From contig JACDHS010000001.1 of assembly GCA_013820875.1 (NCBI GenBank), forward strand, positions 23,154-87,153: DNA of 64,000 bases, written 5' to 3'. Position numbers and translations under genes: made by a program. Source of the DNA: Verrucomicrobiota bacterium (GTDB taxonomy: Bacteria > Verrucomicrobiota > Verrucomicrobiia > Limisphaerales > JACDHS01). This document shows, one piece after another, positions 44,898-54,165 of the stretch (position 1 is the stretch's first letter; every line of letters begins with the position of its first letter). The notes beneath the pieces are model-generated. The model had not been told where the DNA came from. It saw nothing but the letters and a program-made list of their open reading frames with translations, and did no database searches.

Positions 44898-46433
44898 ATG
44901 AGTAACAGACTATTGATTCTTGCCGTAGCCGTTCTTGGCATGGTTTTCGTTCGTGCCGCTGAGGCCAAAGAACAACCGAATATTCTTTTCATTTTTACCG
45001 ATGACCACACGCGCCAGGCGTTGAGCGCCTACAATCATCCCTTCAAGCTGGTTCAAACACCAAACCTGGATCGCATTGCAAAAGAAGGAATGCTGTTTGA
45101 ACGATGTCTCGTGCCAAACCCGATTTGCGGGCCAAGCCGCGCCGTGATTCTCACTGGCAAATACAGTCACCAAAATGGTTTTTATCGCAATGGCAATCGT
45201 TTCAATGGCGCGCAGCAAACGTTTCCGAAACTGCTTCAAAAATCTGGTTATCAAACTGCGGTCATTGGCAAATGGCATCTCGAGTCCAACCCGACCGGCT
45301 TTGATCATTGGCACATTCTTCCCGGCCAGGGCATTTACTATAACCCGCCGATGATTCGCGACGGCGAGCGCGTGAAACACGAAGGTTACGTGACAGATTT
45401 GATCACTGATTTTTCCATCGAATGGCTGAAGAACCGCGACAAATCCAAACCGTTCATGCTGATGAGCCAGCACAAGGCGCCACATCGCGAATGGGCGCCG
45501 AACCTAAAACATCTCGGCTGGAACAAAGACCGCAAATTTCCCGAACCGGAAACATTGTTCGATGATTACTCGGGCCGCGGCCGTGCTGAACGCGAACAGG
45601 ACATGACGCTCGCAAAGACGTTTACCGCGCGCGATGCCAAACTGGAAGCGCATCCGTCTCTCACGTCGGAACAGCGCAAGATATGGGACGCCTATTACGA
45701 ACCGCTCAATGAGGAGTTCCGCAAAGCCAACCTGAAAGGTAAAGAACTGGTGCAGTGGCGGTATCAACGTTACATGCACGATTATCTCGGGACAATTTTG
45801 GCCGTGGACGAAAGTGTGGGACGTCTTTTGAAATATCTCGAAGACGAAGGCCTCGCCGACAACACGATCGTGATTTACTCCTCCGACCAGGGATTCTATC
45901 TCGGCGAACATGGCTGGTTCGACAAGCGTTGGATCTATGAGGAATCGCTCACCACACCGTTGCTCGTGCGCTGGCCGGGCGTGACAAAGCCGGGTTCCCG
46001 CAGCAAAGAGATGGTTTCAGTGCTCGATTTCCCCGAAACGTTTCTCGAAACCGCCGGTGTGCCGATCCCCGCCGACATGCAAGGGCGCAGTCTCGTGCCG
46101 ATTCTGCAAGGAAGCACGCCGAAGGACTGGCGCAAAAGTTTCTATTTCCATTACTACGAATTCCCCGGCGCGCACAGCGTCCGCAAACATTACGGTGTCG
46201 TGACCGATCGCTATAAACTGTTTCACTTCTACGAACCAGAAATGAATTACTGGACGCTCATCGACCGCCAGAAAGATCCGCACGAGTTAAAGAACGTGTA
46301 TGGCGAAAAAAGTTACGCAAAAATTCAAAAGGAACTTCACAGCGAGTTGACCCGTTTGCGCACGGAATTAAAAGTGCCTGCGCAGGACGCGCCAGATTCC
46401 ATTACTCCCACCACCAGACGCCCGACAGAGTGA
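44898..46433 (+). CDS. Exported formylglycine-dependent sulfatase
   Basis: The protein is 511 residues from [20 protein letters not shown] (signal peptide); the track start at 44847 adds 17 residues without support. Metal ligands are in [10 protein letters not shown]. The formylglycine motif is CGPSR with Cys77. Further conserved segments are [47 protein letters not shown] and RWPGVTKPG. It hydrolyses sulfate esters, probably of glycans, in the periplasm or outside. It needs a formylglycine-generating or anSME maturation enzyme, and none is visible in this window. It lies 75 bases after the NlpC/P60-like gene with no terminator between them, so it may share that transcript. Confidence 0.92.
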   Translation: MSNRLLILAVAVLGMVFVRAAEAKEQPNILFIFTDDHTRQALSAYNHPFKLVQTPNLDRIAKEGMLFERCLVPNPICGPSRAVILTGKYSHQNGFYRNGNRFNGAQQTFPKLLQKSGYQTAVIGKWHLESNPTGFDHWHILPGQGIYYNPPMIRDGERVKHEGYVTDLITDFSIEWLKNRDKSKPFMLMSQHKAPHREWAPNLKHLGWNKDRKFPEPETLFDDYSGRGRAEREQDMTLAKTFTARDAKLEAHPSLTSEQRKIWDAYYEPLNEEFRKANLKGKELVQWRYQRYMHDYLGTILAVDESVGRLLKYLEDEGLADNTIVIYSSDQGFYLGEHGWFDKRWIYEESLTTPLLVRWPGVTKPGSRSKEMVSVLDFPETFLETAGVPIPADMQGRSLVPILQGSTPKDWRKSFYFHYYEFPGAHSVRKHYGVVTDRYKLFHFYEPEMNYWTLIDRQKDPHELKNVYGEKSYAKIQKELHSELTRLRTELKVPAQDAPDSITPTTRRPTE

Positions 46434-46626
46434 AGTCGGATTTCCCCTGTTGTATTGTCATGATCCATGCGGGGAATGCGGGGAAGTAATTTTATTAAGC
46501 TCCAATTGAAATAAGGCTTTTGGAAGCGTTTAAATCCCAACTGACGCTACGGAAAAAGGGAGAGAGTGCTTCACCGCCCTGGTCTCGATGTTTACTTGAA
46601 TCGTGATAAAGCCCTGCAAATCAGGT

Positions 46627-46701
46627 TGGAGGCGGAGGTCGGAATCGAACCGACGAATACAGCTTTTGCAGAGCCGTGCCTTACCACTTGGCTACTCCGC
46701 C
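46627..46701 (-). tRNA. tRNA-Cys (GCA)
   Basis: The minus strand folds as a full cloverleaf. The acceptor stem is GGCGGAG/CTCCGCC. The D arm includes GCCAAGTGGTAAGGC. The anticodon loop is CTGCAAA with anticodon GCA, the T arm is GTCGGTTCGAATCCGAC, the discriminator is U (a Cys identity base), and CCA is encoded. Confidence 0.96.
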
Positions 46702-46777
46702 TTTGGAGTGCGGAAACCTTAATTGAATTCTCGTCCGGTGCAAGTGAACTTTTTGGGCAACTTCAAAAAAATGACAC

Positions 46778-47671
46778 TCAGGAAAGAAGTTGTCGGAGCG
46801 TCTTCAGATCCTTGCGGAAGGCGTCGCCTATGACCTGTTTGTCTTTGCTGCTTCCGAGGTATTCCACATGAACCGATACCGGACCGGAGAAATTGCTTTC
46901 TTTGAGCATCGTGAAAAACTTTGGGTTTACCATACCGGTGCCGAGTGGAGTGTTTTTAAGCTTCCCGTTCTCCCATGTGCAATCTTTGATGAAGACAGCA
47001 CCGAGATGCGACTGGATAAGTTGAAATTGAATTGGCCAACTCAGGCCTCCTTCGACGGTCGCGTGCCGGATGTCGTAAGCGATTGACACTTCTTTGGGAT
47101 CAAATTCTTTGACCAGGCTGTAGATGTCCCAGAGCGGCGCACCCACATATTTTTCGCCCGCATGATTTTGATAAAGGGCGGTAACTCCGTGTTGTCGATT
47201 GAGCGCTGCCAGTTTATCCAAATGCGAGCGAAAGGTATCCAATTGCGGGAGGATAGGTTTCTTGAGATCGTACTGATACCAAAGCATCCGATAGCGTTTC
47301 AGGCCGAGCTTGGATGCAGTGCGCAGAACTTTTTCGGCATGGGGCGAATCAACGCTGCTGATGCCGGAGGTCAGGATCGAAATATTCAGGCCGCGCTTGC
47401 GCAATGCTTCATGCAAGCGCGGTAGATCTTCTTCCACCTTTTCAGGCAGCACATGACCGCCCGGGCGGACGGTGGCTTCGATACCATCGTACCCGAGTTC
47501 GGCCAATAACTCTGCCAGTTCATCATAGCTCAGGAACTGGAGCGGTTTTTCGAACGCGCAAAATTCGTATTTGTTGCCGGGCGATTTTTTAGTTTGCGCG
47601 CGAAGCAGAGAGGGCGCTGCGGCCATGGCTGACAGTGCAGCGGCGCTGGTGATGAATTGACGTCGGTTCAT
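46778..47671 (-). CDS. Tat-exported sugar phosphate isomerase/epimerase-like TIM-barrel protein
   Basis: The protein is 297 residues from MNRRQFITSAAALSAMAAAP, a twin-arginine signal; the track start adds 61 unsupported residues. The fold is that of xylose-isomerase-like TIM barrels (AP_endonuc_2 type): LAELGYDGIEATVRPGGHVL, GLKRYRMLWYQYDLKKP, ALYQNHAGEKYVGA, SIAYDIRHATVEGG, HLGAVFIKDCTWENG and VSVHVEYLG supply the usual acidic and His metal ligands. The substrate is unknown. Such Tat-exported members are common in Planctomycetes and Verrucomicrobia. It starts 5 bases after the serine hydrolase stop, so the two form an operon. Confidence 0.88.
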   Translation of the reverse strand: MNRRQFITSAAALSAMAAAPSLLRAQTKKSPGNKYEFCAFEKPLQFLSYDELAELLAELGYDGIEATVRPGGHVLPEKVEEDLPRLHEALRKRGLNISILTSGISSVDSPHAEKVLRTASKLGLKRYRMLWYQYDLKKPILPQLDTFRSHLDKLAALNRQHGVTALYQNHAGEKYVGAPLWDIYSLVKEFDPKEVSIAYDIRHATVEGGLSWPIQFQLIQSHLGAVFIKDCTWENGKLKNTPLGTGMVNPKFFTMLKESNFSGPVSVHVEYLGSSKDKQVIGDAFRKDLKTLRQLLS

Positions 47672-47676
47672 AAGGT

Positions 47677-48738
47677 TTACCAAAAAAGTGCAGCCGTTTG
47701 TTCGGCGATAACATTCAGCTCCGGTTCTCTGCGATTTGTTAGAATGATCACGCTCAGATTCTTTTCCGGGAATCGTGCGAAGTGCGTGCGAAACCCGCAG
47801 GTGCTGCCGTAATGCCAAACGCTGTTCGTTCCTCGAACTTTGCCGATATACCATCCATAACCATAGCCGCTTTCAGCGAAATCAGATTTCTGAGAATGCG
47901 GTGTGAAAGCTTCTTCCAACATTTTTCTGCCAACCAACTTACCGGTGTAGAGCGCCTGGTCCCACTTCAGCAAGTCAGCCACTGAGGAATAGATTCCGCC
48001 GTCGCCCAGGACGGCGCTGGTAAGGCTTTGGTCGCTGAAATTCCATTTTCCATTTTCGAGCGCGTAACCAAACGCGCGATTCGGCACCTGGGAAACTCCG
48101 GCGACGTAAGCGATGGAATCATTCATCCCGAGAGGTTTGAAAATGTGCTTCTCCAAGTAAGCGGGAAACGTTTCGCCGGATGCTATCTCCACAAGGAGAG
48201 CGAGCATGGCATAACCTGAATTGCTGTAGCGGAAATCGGAACCGGGAGAAAAATAGAGAGTTTTCTGTTGGCGCAAAATGTGGAGTACATCACGGTCGCT
48301 CAGCGGGATTTTCAATCCATCCGGCATGTCATCTTCGTAATCAGGCACGCCGGAGGTGTGGGTGAGTAGATGTCGGATGGTGATGCCTTTGCCGTATTCC
48401 GGGAACTCAGGAAAATATTTTGGAACCCTATCCTCGAGCGAAAGCTTGCCGCGTTCTGCGAGGGTGAGGATCGCCATCGCGGTGAATTGTTTGGTGACAG
48501 AGGCAAGTCGGAAATTGGTGTTGGTGGAGCAGGGGATCCTTTTCTCCAGATCGGCCATTCCGTAGCCTTTTGTGAACACTGGTTTGCCATCCTTGATCAC
48601 CATGACAGCGGCGCCGGGAGTCGTTGGGCCGGCATAAGCTTTAAAGAGGGCATCAACAGTGGTCTCGGAAGGTTGGCTCATGGCGACGCTGACAAAGGAA
48701 AACAAAATTGCGGCAAGCAAAATTCGCATCGGCGCCAT
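47677..48738 (-). CDS. Serine beta-lactamase-like hydrolase (class C / esterase family), exported
   Basis: The protein is 353 residues with a signal peptide (MRILLAAILFSFVSVAMSQ; start MAPM or MRIL). Catalytic motifs are present: SVTK (SxxK) in FRLASVTKQFTAMAI, YSN in FRYSNSGYAML, and HYGST (HxG) near the C-terminus. The family includes class C beta-lactamases, DD-peptidases and esterases; the sequence alone does not tell which, and most soil-bacterial members are esterase- or peptidase-like rather than resistance enzymes. It is the first gene of a two-gene operon with the TIM-barrel protein and is divergent from hppA. Confidence 0.88.
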   Translation of the reverse strand: MAPMRILLAAILFSFVSVAMSQPSETTVDALFKAYAGPTTPGAAVMVIKDGKPVFTKGYGMADLEKRIPCSTNTNFRLASVTKQFTAMAILTLAERGKLSLEDRVPKYFPEFPEYGKGITIRHLLTHTSGVPDYEDDMPDGLKIPLSDRDVLHILRQQKTLYFSPGSDFRYSNSGYAMLALLVEIASGETFPAYLEKHIFKPLGMNDSIAYVAGVSQVPNRAFGYALENGKWNFSDQSLTSAVLGDGGIYSSVADLLKWDQALYTGKLVGRKMLEEAFTPHSQKSDFAESGYGYGWYIGKVRGTNSVWHYGSTCGFRTHFARFPEKNLSVIILTNRREPELNVIAEQTAALFW

Positions 48739-49319
48739 CGTTACGAAAAAGGAGTTCCTCAGCCAAGAATTTTACGAAATATGTTTTCCCTGGGATTGAT
48801 TGCGATTGGTTCATGTGGCTCTTCAACCTTATCTGGCAGTTGGCGGAGCTTGATCTGGTTCCTCGCTGTTTTCAGTGGAATAGAAGTTTGAATGTTATGT
48901 CCCTTGGCAGATCTGACCGATGCGTGTGCGCTGTGCAGGCGTCTCTGCGCTTCCCGCCGAGTGGCCATTTGGAGAGCCGAGTTGAGCCCCGGATACTATT
49001 CCCAATAAGCAAACCCCTATTAAACAACAGGGGGAAATCGGATTGTTATTGGTTTAGATGAAAATTGTAATTGGGCGAAGAATGGCTGGAGATTGACGGC
49101 TGCACATGGTGCATCCGCAAGTGTTCGAGAATGTCGGATACGCCCCTTGGGCCGGTTGTGCGTTCGACATCGACGGTTCGGCTATTGCAGGAAAATGACA
49201 TAGAAATGAAAAAAGGGTTGGCAAAATAGGTTGAGCCTCGCAATAGTCCGCGCCGACTAATCCAATTAAAACCAAGAAAACGTCCGCGCTTTTGTGCAGG
49301 CGTTTTACGTAAAGATTCT
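48739..49319. other. Divergent intergenic region upstream of hppA
   Basis: This 581-base region separates the minus-strand hydrolase from plus-strand hppA. The ORFs overlapping it are short and look like chance frames. I see no clear promoter, palindrome copy or structured RNA; the region presumably carries the promoters for both sides. Confidence 0.5.
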
Positions 49320-51515
49320 ATGAACAAACTGTTGTATCTGATACCGGCCGCCGGACTTATCGGTCTGGCTTATACATTCTTCCGAACGAAATGGGTGACC
49401 AGGCAGGATGCAGGCACCGACCGAATGAAACGGATTTCCGGCTATATCACGGAAGGCGCGATGGCTTTCCTGAAAGCCGAGTACAAAGTTCTCGCGATTT
49501 TTGTAGTAATAGTCGCCGGTCTCCTGGCGTTGCAGGGGAGTCAAGCTCCAGGCTCAAGTCCCCTGGTGGCACTTTCTTTTATCACGGGCGCTCTTTGTTC
49601 AGGATTGGCGGGTTTCATCGGGATGAAAGTGGCCACGCGCGCAAACGTCCGCACCACGGCAGCAGCGCGCACCAGTCTCGGCAAGGCTCTTGAAGTGGCT
49701 TTTGCCGGAGGTTCGGTCATGGGGATGGGCGTGGTTGGTTTAGGCATGCTCGGTCTCGGTGGGTTGTTCCTGTTCTATAGCAGCCTTGGCTGGGATATGA
49801 GCCGGGTCTTGATTGTTCTGACTGGATTTTCTTTCGGGGCATCCTCCATCGCTTTGTTTGCTCGTGTCGGTGGCGGTATTTACACCAAAGCCGCTGATGT
49901 CGGAGCGGATCTCGTCGGTAAAGTGGAAGCCGGAATTCCGGAAGATCATCCGTTCAATCCTGCGACCATCGCGGACAATGTCGGTGATAACGTCGGCGAC
50001 GTTGCCGGAATGGGCGCTGATCTATTTGAGTCATACGTTGGTTCAATCGTCGGTGCGATGGTGCTTGGCGCAACGTTCATTGGCATCGCCGGGTTCCAGG
50101 CCCAGGACAACTTCGACGGTCTCTCGGCGGTGATGCTTCCGCTCTTTCTTGCTTCCGCCGGCATCATTATTTCGATCGTTGGCACATTCTTTGTGCGTGT
50201 GAAAGAAGGAGGCAACCCGCAAGCCGCTTTAAACACGGGACAGTTTGTCGCCGCTGCACTCATGCTGGTGGCTTCTTACTTCATTATTAAAAATGTGCTG
50301 CCGGCACAATGGATCATCGGTGAAGGGGCGAATGCGCTGACCTACACATCCATGGGGGTGTTCTGGGCAACCATTGCAGGGCTCGCAACTGGAATTTTGA
50401 TCGGCATGGTGACCGAGTATTACACCGGCACAGGCAAGCCGCCGGTGCTTGGAATCGTTCGTCAATCGATTACCGGCAGCGCCACTAACATCATCGCAGG
50501 GCTTGGAACCGGCATGATGTCCACCGCCATTCCCATTCTTCTTATCGCCACGGCGATCATTGTCTCTTATCAGTTCGCAGGTCTTTACGGCATCGCCATC
50601 GCGGCTGTCGGGATGCTTTCCAATACAGGCATTCAGTTGGCAGTCGATGCTTATGGTCCAATCGCAGACAACGCGGGTGGTATTGCTGAAATGTCTCAAC
50701 TGCCGAAGGATGTCCGCAAACGCACGGATAAACTCGACGCAGTCGGCAACACGACTGCTGCCATCGGCAAAGGTTTCGCGATCGGTTCCGCAGCTTTGAC
50801 AGCACTCGCGCTTTTCGCGGCATTCATGTCTGCGGCGAAGATTACGACGATTGATATTTCCAAAGCTTACGTGATGGCGTGCTTGTTTGTTGGCGCCATG
50901 TTGCCATTCCTGTTCTCTGCGATGGCAATGGGCGCAGTCGGTCGGGCCGCAATGGCCATGATCGAGGAAGTGCGCCGTCAATTTAGTGAAATTCCTGCGT
51001 TGAAAGCGGCGTTGGAAGTGATGCGACGCAATGGCGAAAAGGAAATGGATGAATGGACCGAAGCGGACAAAGCCACTTTCCAAAAAGCGGATGGAGCTGC
51101 TCAGTATGGTCGTTGCGTCGAGATTTCAACCAAAGCCGCCATTAGACAAATGGTTCTGCCGGGCCTGCTGGCGATCCTGTCGCCTGTGGCTGTCGGACTG
51201 GGCTTCAAATATGCTGGATTGAACGGGGCTGAGGCATTGGGCGGTTTGTTGGGTGGCGTAACAGTTTCCGGCGTGTTGCTCGCGTTGTTCCAATCGAATG
51301 CCGGTGGCGCCTGGGATAATGCCAAGAAAATGTTTGAAGAAGGGGTCGAGATCGACGGCAAAAAACATTACAAAGGCTCAGAGGCACACAAAGCGGCCGT
51401 CGTCGGCGACACTGTTGGCGATCCATTCAAAGATACGTCCGGACCGTCCTTGAACATCTTGCTCAAGTTGATGTCCGTGGTCGCATTGGTTATCGCGCCG
51501 TTGTTGATCAAGTAA
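49320..51515 (+). CDS. hppA: Membrane-bound ion-translocating pyrophosphatase
   Basis: This 731-residue protein with about 16 membrane segments hydrolyses pyrophosphate to pump H+ or Na+. The active-site signature is complete: [20 protein letters not shown] followed by [20 protein letters not shown], and the C-terminal [19 protein letters not shown]. The segment [10 protein letters not shown] has Ala and Gly at the two positions (460/463 in family numbering) that mark the K+-dependent type; K+-independent enzymes carry Lys and Thr there. Whether it pumps Na+ or H+ cannot be decided by eye. The length fits the family (660-770). A clear terminator follows, so it is probably monocistronic. Confidence 0.95.
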   Translation: MNKLLYLIPAAGLIGLAYTFFRTKWVTRQDAGTDRMKRISGYITEGAMAFLKAEYKVLAIFVVIVAGLLALQGSQAPGSSPLVALSFITGALCSGLAGFIGMKVATRANVRTTAAARTSLGKALEVAFAGGSVMGMGVVGLGMLGLGGLFLFYSSLGWDMSRVLIVLTGFSFGASSIALFARVGGGIYTKAADVGADLVGKVEAGIPEDHPFNPATIADNVGDNVGDVAGMGADLFESYVGSIVGAMVLGATFIGIAGFQAQDNFDGLSAVMLPLFLASAGIIISIVGTFFVRVKEGGNPQAALNTGQFVAAALMLVASYFIIKNVLPAQWIIGEGANALTYTSMGVFWATIAGLATGILIGMVTEYYTGTGKPPVLGIVRQSITGSATNIIAGLGTGMMSTAIPILLIATAIIVSYQFAGLYGIAIAAVGMLSNTGIQLAVDAYGPIADNAGGIAEMSQLPKDVRKRTDKLDAVGNTTAAIGKGFAIGSAALTALALFAAFMSAAKITTIDISKAYVMACLFVGAMLPFLFSAMAMGAVGRAAMAMIEEVRRQFSEIPALKAALEVMRRNGEKEMDEWTEADKATFQKADGAAQYGRCVEISTKAAIRQMVLPGLLAILSPVAVGLGFKYAGLNGAEALGGLLGGVTVSGVLLALFQSNAGGAWDNAKKMFEEGVEIDGKKHYKGSEAHKAAVVGDTVGDPFKDTSGPSLNILLKLMSVVALVIAPLLIK

Positions 51516-51535
51516 GATCGACTCGATCGTTTCTC

Positions 51536-51567
51536 AGCCGCCGGAATTCTCCGGCGGCTTTTTCATT
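51536..51567 (+). terminator. Rho-independent terminator after hppA
   Basis: The stem AGCCGCCGGA/TCCGGCGGCT with an ATTC loop is followed by TTTTCATTTT, 20 bases after the hppA stop. Confidence 0.9.
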
Positions 51568-51618
51568 TTAGGGAACCTTCATCTTGCAACGTTCGCGTGT
51601 GAAACCTACATTCCGCGG

Positions 51619-52765
51619 ATGTTCGAAATTATTAAGACCCAAATTGAAGCCGCTTCCGACAAGACTGCCCATTTGCGGAGGTTTCTTTGACGTCTCCAGC
51701 GCGCAAAAAAGACTAGGTGAACTCGACGCCCAAATGGGGCGTGATGATTTCTGGAATAATCGAGAGCTGTCACAGAAGCTGATCGACGAAGCAAATTCTC
51801 TCCGCAGGAAGATTGACCCGTTGTTGAAGGCTGAAAAGCTGGTCGAAGATTTCAAGGTGATGATCGAGTTGGGAGAGACCGAACCGCCTGCTTCTCAAAA
51901 TGAAATTGAGGCGGAGGTTCAACGCGATCTGGATAAATTCTTTCGCGAGATCGAAGCGACTGAGTTGCGAGTTTTTCTCACCGGCCCACATGACAAGAAC
52001 AACGCCATCCTCAGCATCAACGCCGGAGCCGGCGGAACGGAATCGTGCGATTGGGCAAACATGCTTCTGCGCATGTATCAGCGCTGGTGTGAATCACGCG
52101 GATGGGAAGTGGAAATGACGGACATTCTGCAGGGTGAAACCGCGGGGATAAAGAGTGCCACGCTCTTCATCAAAGGTGAAAATGCTTACGGCTACTGCAA
52201 AGCCGAACGCGGGGTGCATCGCCTCGTGCGCATTTCACCATTTGATTCCAACAAACGGCGCCACACCAGTTTCGCCAGCGTGGATGCTATCGCTGAGATC
52301 GAACAGACCAGTTCTGAGATGAACATTCCGCCAACTGAGTTTCACGTGGATACATTTCGCTCGGGTGGTAAAGGCGGACAGAACGTGAACAAAGTGGAAA
52401 CGGCTGTTCGTATTACACACATTCCCACAGGATTGGTGGTCGCTTCGCAGGCGCAGCGTTCGCAACATCAGAATCGCGCCACGGCGATGACTCTCTTGCT
52501 CTCCCGTATTTACGCTCAGCGTGTGGATGCGCAAAAAGCGGATATGGAACGTTTCTATGGCGAGAAGGGAAGTGTGTCGTGGGGAAACCAGATTCGAAGC
52601 TATGTGTTCCAACCGTATCGCATGGTGAAAGATCTCCGCACCGGCGTTGAAACCAGCGATGTGCAGGGCGTGATGGATGGCGATCTCGATAAATTCGTGA
52701 ATGCCTGGCTCCGCGCCGGTTGTCCGATGAAACGGATGGCAAACGTGCAGGATGTCGAAGATTAA
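51619..52765 (+). CDS. prfB: Peptide chain release factor 2, with programmed +1 frameshift
   Basis: RF2 releases peptides at UGA and UAA codons. Translation starts at ATG 51619 (MFEIIKTQIEAASDK) and reads 23 codons to an in-frame TGA at 51688-51690. The context GGAGG TTT CTT TGA C is the classic RF2 autoregulatory slip site: an internal Shine-Dalgarno three bases before CTT. A +1 shift at CTT-T continues as DVSSAQKRLGELDAQMGRDD to the stop at 52765. The GGQ loop is present (SGGKGGQNVNKVE). The combined length is about 381 residues. The ORF-track start at 51584 is an artefact of the open second frame. Low RF2 would favour frameshifting and hence RF2 synthesis. trpC follows 6 bases later. Confidence 0.95.
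51677..51691 (+). promoter_or_regulatory. prfB programmed +1 frameshift site
   Basis: GGAGGTTTCTTTGAC consists of the Shine-Dalgarno-like GGAGG, a 3-base spacer, the slippery CTT, the UGA stop and a following C. Confidence 0.93.
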
Positions 52766-52771
52766 GGGACC

Positions 52772-53578
52772 ATGAACATTCTCGATACCATCGTTGAGCA
52801 GAAGAAGATTGAAATCGCCGCGTTGCCGGAACGCATTCTGGCTGCCGGTGATCTGCACGATGCCATGCTCGAACGAAATGAATCGCGCGATTTCACCGCG
52901 GCGTTGCGCAATCCGCGCCGTGGTTCGGTTGCGCTGATTGCTGAAGTTAAAAAAGCTTCTCCGTCCGCGGGAATTATCTGCAAAGATTTCGATCCCATCC
53001 GTATCGCCAGGGAATATGAAGCGGCTGGCGCGAGTTGTTTATCGGTTTTGACGGACGAGAAGTTTTTTCAAGGCTCTCTCGAATATCTTCGTGAGATTCG
53101 GAAGAATGTAAAAATCCCTCTGCTCCGCAAAGATTTCATCATCAATGAACGGCAGATTCTTGAGGCTATTGAGTGGGGAGCCGATGCCATCCTTCTGATC
53201 GTCGCGATACTTTCCGATGAACAGTTGAAGCGCTTCCATTCGTTGGCGCGTGAAGCGGGTCTTTCGGTGCTGGTGGAGGTTCATGATGAAGCTGAACTTC
53301 ACCGAGCCCTCGCAATTGATGCCGAATTGATCGGGGTGAACAATCGTGATCTGAAGAGTTTCACAGTGGATCTTGCCACGACCGAACGGCTTGCTGATAA
53401 AATGAAAGTGTCCGATCCGTCCGCCCTGCAGAAGAAATTGTTGGTGGCGGAAAGCGGCATTCACACCCGCGCCGATGTGGAACGTCTCGAACGTTGCGGC
53501 TCACGCGCCATCCTGGTCGGAGAATCGATTGTCAAACACGGCAACATCGCGCAGAAGATTGCTGAACTCCTTGGTTAG
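52772..53578 (+). CDS. trpC: Indole-3-glycerol phosphate synthase
   Basis: This 268-residue TIM barrel converts CdRP to indole-3-glycerol phosphate in tryptophan synthesis. Family motifs: LIAEVKKASPSAG (catalytic Lys), IPLLRKDFIINERQI, VEVHDEAEL, GVNNRDLKSF and VAESGIHTRADV. It starts 6 bases after prfB and is separated from any other trp gene in the window. The length matches the family (about 260). It is probably co-transcribed with prfB. Confidence 0.95.
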   Translation: MNILDTIVEQKKIEIAALPERILAAGDLHDAMLERNESRDFTAALRNPRRGSVALIAEVKKASPSAGIICKDFDPIRIAREYEAAGASCLSVLTDEKFFQGSLEYLREIRKNVKIPLLRKDFIINERQILEAIEWGADAILLIVAILSDEQLKRFHSLAREAGLSVLVEVHDEAELHRALAIDAELIGVNNRDLKSFTVDLATTERLADKMKVSDPSALQKKLLVAESGIHTRADVERLERCGSRAILVGESIVKHGNIAQKIAELLG

Positions 53579-53651
53579 TTGCGAGTCGCCAAAGGGCAGG
53601 GGACCGTTTACCGGTTTGACATCCATAACGAAGTTTCCAATTGAACATCAC

Positions 53652-54059
53652 ATGTCCTCGTTAAAACAATTCAAACACATGGAAAAAGCTGCCGCTCATC
53701 AGCGGCAGGTCATCACGGATTTGAACGCATTGGTCAAAGACATCGAACGTTGTGAAGCGTCGATCACCGACCTGCAAACGGAATTGGAACGGGTGAACGC
53801 CACACACAAAGATCGCAAGACCACGCGTGACGATATCGCCTACCTGGAGGATTTGTTGAAGTGCGCCAATAAGAAATTGACCTGGGAGAAACACATGGCG
53901 AGCTTGCAGAAACGGACTCCAGCGATTCTCGAAACGATGACGAAGTTGATCAATGATCCGCAAGCGCCGCCCGATGATCAAACCCGCGCCCAAATGCTCC
54001 TTGGCCTGCAGGCTATTCAGTCAGCCATGGAACGTTTGCAAAACGTAAAGGTGGGCTAA
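53652..54059 (+). CDS. Small coiled-coil protein of unknown function
   Basis: The protein is 135 residues from MSSLKQFKHMEKAAAHQRQV; the track start at 53475 lies inside trpC and is rejected. It is almost entirely helical, with heptad-like patterns (LVKDIERCEASITDLQTELE; AYLEDLLKCANKKLTWEKHM), and has neither a signal peptide nor a membrane segment. I do not recognise the family. It lies between trpC and lepA, all on the plus strand. Confidence 0.65.
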   Translation: MSSLKQFKHMEKAAAHQRQVITDLNALVKDIERCEASITDLQTELERVNATHKDRKTTRDDIAYLEDLLKCANKKLTWEKHMASLQKRTPAILETMTKLINDPQAPPDDQTRAQMLLGLQAIQSAMERLQNVKVG

Positions 54060-54165
54060 AAATTCACTCATGAAGCAGAGCAGGGGAGACACCGGTCAAA
54101 ATTCCACTTTTATTTGCACCGTTCAACGTTATCTTCTCGCCACAAGTTTATAGATTGTTTGACGA

